Source: Verrucomicrobiales bacterium
GTDB lineage: Bacteria; Verrucomicrobiota; Verrucomicrobiia; Verrucomicrobiales; Akkermansiaceae
Direction of reading: 5' to 3'
Assembly: GCA_003527555.1 (NCBI GenBank)
Contig: DPWT01000012.1
Coordinates: forward strand, 1 to 7,818
Length of the DNA: 7,818 bases
Part shown: positions 1 to 5,375 of the stretch, in pieces
Layout: each line of letters opens with the position of its first letter
How positions within the stretch are numbered: position 1 is the stretch's first letter
The notes under the pieces: generated by a model
Told to the model about the DNA's origin: nothing
The model's input: only the letters and a program-made list of their open reading frames with translations
The model's database searches: none
Made by a program: the position numbers and the translations under genes

Positions 1-315
1 TGGTGGAAAGTGCCTATAACAAAAGATTATCTGGTGGCGGATTTTGCCAAAGATCTGGGATGGCCGGTATTACTTGTGGTGGGAAATCGACTTGGTGCAC
101 TGAATCACACAGCCTTGACGATTGATTCTATGCGTGCCTGCGGTATCGAGCCCGTGGGGATGGTGTTTAATAACTTATCAGATGAACTGGATACTGCGGA
201 GATCACTAACAAAGGTATTGCGGAGGAAATGACCGGTGTGCCCGTGTTGACAGATGTGATTCACGGGCAGGCGGAGATTGAGGCTTGGCCGTTTCAGGAT
301 TTGATGGGCCAATAG
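1..315 (+). CDS. bioD: Dethiobiotin synthetase BioD, C-terminal part (5' end outside window)
   Basis: BioD is a cytoplasmic ATP-dependent enzyme that carboxylates and cyclises 7,8-diaminopelargonic acid to dethiobiotin, the penultimate step of biotin synthesis. The reading frame is open from base 1, so the gene is cut by the window edge. A GTG at 10 is an internal valine, not a start, because family conservation continues on both sides of it (W-K-V-P-I-T, then D-Y-L-V-A-D). The segment PVLLVVGNRLGALNHT is the BioD signature corresponding to PVILVVGVKLGCINH in the Escherichia coli enzyme, followed by VGMVFNN, which aligns with the nucleotide-base-contacting strand. The N-terminal P-loop lies upstream and is not visible. 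No other biotin gene is in the window. The fragment ends in TAG, and a GNAT gene follows after about 40 bases in the same direction. The family call is firm; whether the full gene is intact cannot be judged. Confidence 0.9.
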   Translation, partial: WWKVPITKDYLVADFAKDLGWPVLLVVGNRLGALNHTALTIDSMRACGIEPVGMVFNNLSDELDTAEITNKGIAEEMTGVPVLTDVIHGQAEIEAWPFQDLMGQ

Positions 316-354
316 AAACTGGTCATTGGCTACGAATTGATATATTAAGTAGGT

Positions 355-828
355 ATGATTGACATGCTGGTGAGGCTTTATGATCTGCCTGATACGGGTG
401 ATGTTTACGCGCGTGTTCAGGAGGAGGGGGTTATTTTGCGTCGTGCTCGTGCCTATGAGCGCCACATTGTAGCTGCATGGGCAGCTGAGCATTTTTCTCC
501 GAAATGGGAAAGCGAGGTGAAGATTGCGTTTTCCCGTCAGCCTGTGACTTGTTACATCGCGACTAAGGATAAAGAGATACTTGGTTTTGCATGTTATGAA
601 ACTACGGCCAAAGGATTTTATGGTCCGACGGGTGTGAGTGAATGTGCACGTGGTACTGGTATTGGCAAAGCTCTCTTGTTCAAGTCACTGGAGGGACTTA
701 GAGATCTTGGGTATGTCTATGGTGTGATCGGTGGGGTGGGGCCACGTGATTTTTACGAGAAGGTTTGTGGAGCTGTTGAAATTCCCAGCAGCGATCCTGG
801 AATCTACCGTGACATCCTTCCTGACTGA
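355..828 (+). CDS. GNAT-family N-acetyltransferase, substrate unknown
   Basis: The 157-residue product is a predicted cytoplasmic acetyl-CoA-dependent acyltransferase of the GNAT fold. The clearest sign is motif A at residues 97-106, C-A-R-G-T-G-I-G-K-A, matching the R/Q-x-x-G-x-G pyrophosphate-binding loop, followed by the helix LLFKSLEGLRDLGY. A later FYEKVCGA (133-140) fits motif B (FYE..GF type), and YIATKDKEILGFACYE (67-82) gives the central strands. Nothing identifies the acceptor: small molecule, ribosomal protein and tRNA are all possible. Two starts compete. The ATG at 355 leaves only one base after the AGG of AAGTAGG, whereas the ATG at 364 (Met4, then LVRLYDLPD) leaves 10 bases, so the second may be the real start. 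The gene sits between bioD and ubiE with gaps of 39 and 35 bases. The fold is confident; the biological role is open. Confidence 0.82.
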   Translation: MIDMLVRLYDLPDTGDVYARVQEEGVILRRARAYERHIVAAWAAEHFSPKWESEVKIAFSRQPVTCYIATKDKEILGFACYETTAKGFYGPTGVSECARGTGIGKALLFKSLEGLRDLGYVYGVIGGVGPRDFYEKVCGAVEIPSSDPGIYRDILPD

Positions 829-863
829 CTTGATAGTTGCGATTTATCATTTAACATAACTAC

Positions 864-1535
864 GTGCAGGATCCAAAATACGTAAAAAAGGCATTCAGCC
901 GCATTGCTGATCGTTACGTGTCTACTAACCACGTGCTCAGCATGGGCACAGACATTCTCTGGCGAAAGAAAGTAGGGAGAATAGTAGCAAGGTGGGAGCC
1001 AGTTAAGGTGCTTGATGCAGCCACAGGAACTGGAGATCTTGCACTGGAAATTCAGAAAAAATGCCCGAAGACTGAAGTCACGGGGTCAGATTTTTGTGAG
1101 GAAATGCTGGCTTATGCAACGGATGGGGGGGTTAAAAAGACGGTTGTGGCCGATGCTCTCAATATGCCATTTGAGGATGATTCATTTGATGTGCTTACGG
1201 TGGCGTTTGGATTGCGTAACATGGCGAGTTGGCCCTGTGCATTGAAGGAAATGTCACGTGTGGTGCGGCCGGGGGGACATCTGCTGGTGCTTGATTTTTC
1301 CTTGCCTACGGGGATTCTGCGAGGGCCTTATCGCTTTTACCTCAATAAGGTCTTGCCTAAGATTGCTGGATTGATGACGGGTGAAAAAGATGCTTATGAG
1401 TATTTGGCAGGAACCATTGAAGAGTTTCCCAGTGGCTCGGAGATGTGTGAACTGATTGTCGCAAATGGATTTCGCGATGCTGAGGCTGAGCCATTGACCT
1501 GCGGGGTGGCGAGTATCTATACGGCACAGGTGTGA
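864..1535 (+). CDS. ubiE: Demethylmenaquinone / ubiquinone methyltransferase UbiE (MenG)
   Basis: This is a class I SAM-dependent C-methyltransferase that converts demethylmenaquinone to menaquinone; in ubiquinone makers the same family also methylates a benzoquinol. It acts at the inner face of the cytoplasmic membrane. Visible motifs are the family N-terminus (YVKKAFSRIADRY..TNHVLSMG, residues 6-28), SAM motif I VLDAATGTGDLAL (49-61), the acidic ribose-contact segment GSDFCEEML (74-82), FDVLTVAFGLRN (108-119), RVVRPGGHLLVLDFS (132-146), and the UbiE signature YEYLAGTIEEFPSG (178-191). The length of 223 residues is typical of MenG-type members and shorter than the roughly 250 of E. coli UbiE. 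The start is GTG at 864: an in-frame TAA at 852-854 leaves no upstream alternative, and the N-terminus fits homologues. No Shine-Dalgarno sequence is visible before it. A menaquinone role is inferred from the likely lineage, not proven by sequence. Confidence 0.93.
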   Translation: MQDPKYVKKAFSRIADRYVSTNHVLSMGTDILWRKKVGRIVARWEPVKVLDAATGTGDLALEIQKKCPKTEVTGSDFCEEMLAYATDGGVKKTVVADALNMPFEDDSFDVLTVAFGLRNMASWPCALKEMSRVVRPGGHLLVLDFSLPTGILRGPYRFYLNKVLPKIAGLMTGEKDAYEYLAGTIEEFPSGSEMCELIVANGFRDAEAEPLTCGVASIYTAQV

Positions 1536-1577
1536 TATAGCGTTGCGCATTATAAACCATTTGCTTATCCTTCGGTT

Positions 1578-2672
1578 ATGTCGATTCAGCACTTCGCCAA
1601 TCAATTTGTTTGTGATCTTGTGGCTTACGAGCCAGGAAAACCTATTGAGGAGACTGCCCGAGAGCTTGGGCTTGATCCTGATGCTATCGTTAAGCTTGCA
1701 TCTAATGAGAATCCCCTTGGGCCAGCGCCAGCAGCGATTGCGGCGATGAATAGTGAGGCATCTGGTGTGCACATCTACCCCGATGGTGGTGGCTACAAGC
1801 TAAGACAGGCATTGGCGGATCATCATGATTTGGATTTGGCTAATGTGGTTTTGGGTAATGGATCTAACGAGATTATTGAGCTACTATGCCATTGTTTTCT
1901 CAATCCAAAAACAGAGCTGATTGCTGCGGAGCATGCATTCGTGGTGTATAAGCTTATGGCAACCTTGTTTGGAGCCAAATATGTTGAGGTGGCGGATCCT
2001 GATTTTGTTCACGATCTGGATGGCATGGCGGACGCTATTACAAGCGAGACGCGATTGGTATTTATCGCGAATCCTAATAACCCGACTGGAACGATGGTGA
2101 ATCAGGAGGTTTTAGACCGATTCATGGATCGGCTTCCTGATCATGTGGTGGCGGTGCTGGACGAGGCGTATTACGAGTTTTTAGATGATGCGCCGGATAC
2201 GGTGAAATATGTGCGTGAAGGACGCAATGTTTGTGTGTTACGTACTTTTTCTAAAGCGTATGGACTGGCTGGATTGAGAATAGGTTATGGCTTGGCCTCC
2301 CCTCAGGTGGCGATGGTATTGCAAAAGGCACGTCAGCCGTTTAATGCTAACTCCATGGCTCAGGCGGCGGCGTTGGCCGCTATGAATGATGCTGAGCATG
2401 TAGCAAAAACAATGGAGCTGAATCGTGCAGGTTTGACTTTTTATGAGCGCGCGTTCACAAAACGCCGACTTGAGTATGTTCCGAGTGCAGCAAATTTTGT
2501 GCTGGTTAAGGTAGGTGCTGGTGATGCTGTATTTCAAGCGATGCTTGAGAGGGGCGTTATTGTGCGGGCTATGAGCGGTTATAAGCTGCCTGAGTGGGTG
2601 CGTATTTCCATTGGAACGATGCCTGAGAATGAGCGCTGTATCGAAGTGCTCGACGAAGTGATGCAAGGTTGA
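1578..2672 (+). CDS. hisC: Histidinol-phosphate aminotransferase HisC
   Basis: HisC is a PLP-dependent fold type I aminotransferase that transfers an amino group from glutamate to imidazole-acetol phosphate in histidine synthesis; the subfamily often also handles aromatic keto acids. The 364-residue length is normal. Visible landmarks are KLASNENPLGP (39-49), the GNGSNEII phosphate-cofactor loop (93-100), AEHAFVVYKL (117-126), NPNNPTG (165-171), LDEAYYEF (194-201, with D195 for the pyridine nitrogen and Y198 for the ring hydroxyl), the Schiff-base lysine K226 in RTFSKAYGLAGLRIGYG, and the substrate-carboxylate arginine R342 in VRISIGT. All expected catalytic residues are present. The ATG at 1578 follows a T-rich leader with no clear ribosome-binding sequence, and its N-terminus fits the family. 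No other his genes are nearby, so histidine genes are dispersed in this genome or this copy also serves phenylalanine/tyrosine transamination. Confidence 0.95.
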   Translation: MSIQHFANQFVCDLVAYEPGKPIEETARELGLDPDAIVKLASNENPLGPAPAAIAAMNSEASGVHIYPDGGGYKLRQALADHHDLDLANVVLGNGSNEIIELLCHCFLNPKTELIAAEHAFVVYKLMATLFGAKYVEVADPDFVHDLDGMADAITSETRLVFIANPNNPTGTMVNQEVLDRFMDRLPDHVVAVLDEAYYEFLDDAPDTVKYVREGRNVCVLRTFSKAYGLAGLRIGYGLASPQVAMVLQKARQPFNANSMAQAAALAAMNDAEHVAKTMELNRAGLTFYERAFTKRRLEYVPSAANFVLVKVGAGDAVFQAMLERGVIVRAMSGYKLPEWVRISIGTMPENERCIEVLDEVMQG

Positions 2673-2675
2673 CAC

Positions 2676-2689
2676 TTGATAGCTATCAA
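2676..2689. repeat. 14-base perfect palindrome just after the hisC stop
   Basis: TTGATAGCTATCAA is its own reverse complement and begins three bases after the hisC stop codon, in the 47-base gap before the zinc-ribbon gene. It could fold as a 5-base-pair A/T-rich stem with an AGCT loop, but no T-tract follows, so it is not a convincing intrinsic terminator. A dimeric regulator site is the other reading. An inverted TGATA/TATCA pair with a 9-base loop also follows the GNAT stop (831-849). The palindrome is directly visible; any function is inference. Confidence 0.4.
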
Positions 2690-2719
2690 TTATGGTAGTT
2701 CCACTAGTAATACATAACA

Positions 2720-3859
2720 ATGAAGAGTGGCGTATCCATAACCTCCAACGCAAGCTTTGCCTGTAAGTCTTGCCAGGAACACATTTGTTTTCCGGTGGAC
2801 ACCCCTATGTTAGCGTTGGCGTGTCCTCATTGTGGAGAGAAAGTATCCCATCCTGATCGGGGAAAACTTGCTACTTCCCAACCTATTGCCGCAATAATGA
2901 CGGTATTACTCCTGATTTTTGTCGGATGTCTGATTGTTTGGTTTGTTGAGAATTGGCAACAAGATCGAGGCGATTCTGTTGTTGGCTCATCTGCGCATGG
3001 AGGTAATGAGAACGCTGATGTGTCAGAAGAAGCTCTCTTGAAGAGAAGTTTGGGCAACGATGTTTCTGAGGTGATTAAGGCATTCACCGATAACTCGACT
3101 CCTGAGGAGCGTTTGAAAAATGTCACTAGCAACAAAGGTGTGATGGACGAACTCAGGGTATATCATCCAAAGAAAAAGGACGCTAGAAAAGCCCCTACAT
3201 ACTACCTCGGTCAAACGACGGGAACATCTGCGCACCGATGGTATGACATTTTTTTAATGCAACGCCCTCAGCCAGCCCCATTAAACATAAGAGAATATTT
3301 TGCCCCCAGAGAGTTGCGTGATACTGAATTGGTTAAGCAGAAGGCATCGCTCATAGAAGAGGCACGTCGTATTGACGGGGACAATTTATCTAAGCCAATT
3401 CGTATCAATGCTTTTTTTAAGGAAATAGATGGCAAGCTCAAGCTTGACACCTCAGTTTTCATCCAAGGAAAAACTAGGAGATTAAAGAACTTCACAAATT
3501 ACGGGAAACCCGGGAAATCAATGATGTTTCGTGTGGTGGCTAGTGAATCTTTAAGCCATCGATACCGGCGTGATCCATCAGTGAGAACCTATCGGTTTGA
3601 GGATTTTGCCTTTCCGGCAGATTTCGTTATACTTCCAGTCGAGGTGGGGTCTAAGTTAGGAAATGTTCTTTCGCGGCTTAATTGGCAGGGGAAGAACTGG
3701 GGCCGAGTTCATAAGACGGCTACGGTAGAGCTTGAATGGAGTAATGAAATTCCATCAACTCTAGGAATCAAGCGACTTATGTGCTGGGAGTCGCTCGACA
3801 GGGGTGATGAGATGGAAGGTGTCGAAACTGCTTCCATGGGAGAGCCAGCACCGAGGTAG
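2720..3859 (+). CDS. Zinc-ribbon, single-pass membrane protein of unknown function
   Basis: I do not recognise this 379-residue protein as a named family. Residues 12-46 form a zinc-ribbon-like module with two CxxC pairs (C15/C18 and C35/C38) and a proline near the end (HPD). The arrangement F-x-C-x-x-C, a proline in the middle, then C-P-H-C-G resembles N-terminal ribbons I recall from PVC-group proteins. Residues 55-76 are one hydrophobic membrane span (AAIMTVLLLIFVGCLIVWFV). A polar low-complexity linker (80-103) follows, then about 275 residues predicted to lie outside the inner membrane if the ribbon is cytoplasmic. This part contains a short helical unit, VIKAFTDNSTPEERLKNV (118-135), and a basic mixed alpha/beta region without obvious enzyme motifs. 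There is no cleavable signal peptide. The ATG at 2720 is preferred because the next Met (M30) would remove half the ribbon. The stop lies 9 bases before mnmE, suggesting co-transcription. By eye it is more A/T-rich than mnmE. Confidence 0.8.
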   Translation: MKSGVSITSNASFACKSCQEHICFPVDTPMLALACPHCGEKVSHPDRGKLATSQPIAAIMTVLLLIFVGCLIVWFVENWQQDRGDSVVGSSAHGGNENADVSEEALLKRSLGNDVSEVIKAFTDNSTPEERLKNVTSNKGVMDELRVYHPKKKDARKAPTYYLGQTTGTSAHRWYDIFLMQRPQPAPLNIREYFAPRELRDTELVKQKASLIEEARRIDGDNLSKPIRINAFFKEIDGKLKLDTSVFIQGKTRRLKNFTNYGKPGKSMMFRVVASESLSHRYRRDPSVRTYRFEDFAFPADFVILPVEVGSKLGNVLSRLNWQGKNWGRVHKTATVELEWSNEIPSTLGIKRLMCWESLDRGDEMEGVETASMGEPAPR

Positions 3860-3868
3860 CACAGAATC

Positions 3869-5212
3869 ATGGAATCAACGATTGCTGCCATTGCCACACC
3901 TCCCGGAATGGGCGCGATAGGCATGATCCGTGTGAGTGGAGCAGAGGCGTTTTCACATATGAGTCAGTGTCTACCTGCGTCCCAAGCCTGCAGTGCTATG
4001 AAGGAACGTATCGCCACACTGACAAAAATTGTCGATACCGATGGCGAAACGATCGATGAGGTGCTGGCCACTTGTTTTCATGGTCCACGCAGCTACACCG
4101 GTGAGGACACGGTGGAGATCGCCTGCCACGGTGGCGTCTTGGTGATGCGGCGGGTTTTGCAGAGGTTGCTTGATGTGGGAGTGCTGCCGGCTGGAGCTGG
4201 TGAGTTTAGTCAGAGGGCGTTTCTTAATGGGAAAATGGACCTGACTCAGGCGGAGGCGGTGATGGATTTGATTTCGGCGCAAACCGAGCTGGCGATGCGG
4301 GCCGCGCACGAGCAGTTACAGGGGACGCTGGGAAATGATGCGGAATCCATCCGAGATGAGATCCTTGGGATTGCAGCTCACACCGAGGCATACATCGATT
4401 TTCCAGAGGAGGATATTGATACCGATACGGGGAACACTTTAAAGAAACGGTTAGGCGAGGTTTGCGCGAAAATCGACCGGCTACTGCAAACCGCTGAACA
4501 TGGGCGTATTCTACGCGAGGGTGTGCGCACTGTGATTTTTGGATCCCCCAACGCTGGGAAATCGAGCTTGCTGAATCGGTTGTTAGGATACGAACGCGCC
4601 ATCGTCAGTGATATCGAGGGTACCACCCGCGACACCGTCGAGGAAGTGTTGAACCTTCAGGGGATTCCCGTGCGCCTTATTGATACTGCTGGCATGCGGG
4701 AGTCGGATGACGCCATCGAACAACAGGGTGTGAAACGAACCCGCGACCAGTTGGAAACGGCGGACCTGATTTTGGAAGTCGTCGATGGCACCCAGCCACG
4801 TGTAAGTCATCTGAGTGATGATGAGATCGGTGGACGTCATCATATCCATGTGATTAATAAAGCGGATCTTGAATTGCATTCCGACTGGAATAGCGCAGCG
4901 GGAGTCAAGATTTCCTGCACCCAGGCAACCGGGCTTGATGAGCTGGCTAACACTATTGCCCATGAGCTTTCCATGGGTGCTGGCGAGTGGGGTGGCCATG
5001 CTGTAGCAATCAATACCCGTCACCAGGCGTGTCTGAAACGTGCTAGGGCAGCGCTTGAAGCGGCAGAACGCACGCTCAACGATGGCCAAAGCGCCGAGTT
5101 CATATCCGTTGAGCTGCGGGATGCCATGGAGTCAATTGGCGAGATCGCCGGAAGAATCGATACCGAGGAATTGTTAGGCGAGATCTTCAGTAGCTTTTGT
5201 ATCGGAAAGTAG
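3869..5212 (+). CDS. mnmE: tRNA modification GTPase MnmE (TrmE)
   Basis: MnmE works with MnmG to place a carboxymethylaminomethyl or aminomethyl group at C5 of wobble uridine U34 in several tRNAs, using methylene-tetrahydrofolate as carbon source and potassium-dependent GTPase dimerisation. The 447 residues match the usual length of about 450. An N-terminal folate-binding domain opens with the family start STIAAIATPPGMGAIGMIRVSG and contains GEFSQRAFLNGKMDL. A helical domain follows (about 120-215). The inserted G domain shows G1 GSPNAGKS (225-232, N228 at the potassium-ligand position), G2 GTTRDT (251-256), G3 DTAG (272-275) and G4 NKAD (330-333). The protein ends in the diagnostic FCIGK with catalytic-type C444. 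The ATG at 3869 sits 9 bases after the preceding stop, and GAGG at 3853-3856 is a distant, weak ribosome site inside that gene's end. mnmG is not in the window. Confidence 0.97.
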   Translation: MESTIAAIATPPGMGAIGMIRVSGAEAFSHMSQCLPASQACSAMKERIATLTKIVDTDGETIDEVLATCFHGPRSYTGEDTVEIACHGGVLVMRRVLQRLLDVGVLPAGAGEFSQRAFLNGKMDLTQAEAVMDLISAQTELAMRAAHEQLQGTLGNDAESIRDEILGIAAHTEAYIDFPEEDIDTDTGNTLKKRLGEVCAKIDRLLQTAEHGRILREGVRTVIFGSPNAGKSSLLNRLLGYERAIVSDIEGTTRDTVEEVLNLQGIPVRLIDTAGMRESDDAIEQQGVKRTRDQLETADLILEVVDGTQPRVSHLSDDEIGGRHHIHVINKADLELHSDWNSAAGVKISCTQATGLDELANTIAHELSMGAGEWGGHAVAINTRHQACLKRARAALEAAERTLNDGQSAEFISVELRDAMESIGEIAGRIDTEELLGEIFSSFCIGK

Positions 5213-5327
5213 GTATGAAGTGATGAAGCGTCGAGGGATTGATGGGTGCAGATCGTCAAAAATCGATTGTGATTTATATTTCACGGAGGTGCATGATTTT
5301 ACTGGATGAATAATTACAGCCATTGAT

Positions 5328-5375
5328 TGACTGGCTAACCAATGCGTAGCCAAGTCAGCTACTCTGACAGTTTTT
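5328..5375 (+). terminator. Putative terminator of mnmE with two competing hairpins
   Basis: Two inverted repeats overlap here. The upstream one pairs TGACTGGCTA (5328-5337) with TAGCCAAGTCA (5347-5357), giving ten pairs with one bulged A and a 9-base loop. The downstream one pairs GTCAG (5354-5358) with CTGAC (5364-5368) around a 5-base loop, followed by AG and five T (5371-5375). They share bases 5354-5357, so they cannot form together. The downstream hairpin plus T-tract resembles a weak intrinsic terminator for rightward mnmE transcription. The T-tract overlaps the stop codon of the convergent SulP gene. The leftward strand has hairpins but no following T-run. The short stem keeps confidence modest. 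Confidence 0.4.

Noticed and set aside
1..315. Annotating the bioD fragment as a short gene starting at GTG 10
   Set aside because: The frame is open to base 1 and the conserved BioD sequence runs through the GTG, so it is a truncated gene, not a small one.
1254..1772. Open frame of 172 codons on the minus strand across the ubiE/hisC junction
   Set aside because: It is antisense to two well-supported genes, has a basic, Arg/Ile/His-rich composition typical of shadow translation, and shows no motif.
2676..2720. Sigma-70-like promoter before the zinc-ribbon gene (TTGATA at 2676, TAATAC at 2708)
   Set aside because: The spacer would be 26 bases, far from about 17, and the -10 match is poor.
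2238..2753. Open frame of 171 codons on the minus strand over the hisC 3' half
   Set aside because: Antisense to conserved HisC sequence including K226 onward; Ser/His/Leu-rich with no domain.
4583..5089. Open frame of 168 codons on the minus strand within mnmE
   Set aside because: Antisense to the conserved MnmE G domain; no recognisable protein features.
5223..5309. Possible 28-residue ORF after mnmE (starting MKRRGIDGC)
   Set aside because: No good ribosome site, no conserved features and placed in a 3' spacer; too short to support.
5285..5313. GGAGGT followed by a six-codon ORF (MILLDE), resembling a leader peptide upstream of the overlapping hairpins
   Set aside because: The spacing of 2 bases is too short for normal initiation, and no rightward gene follows that could be attenuated.
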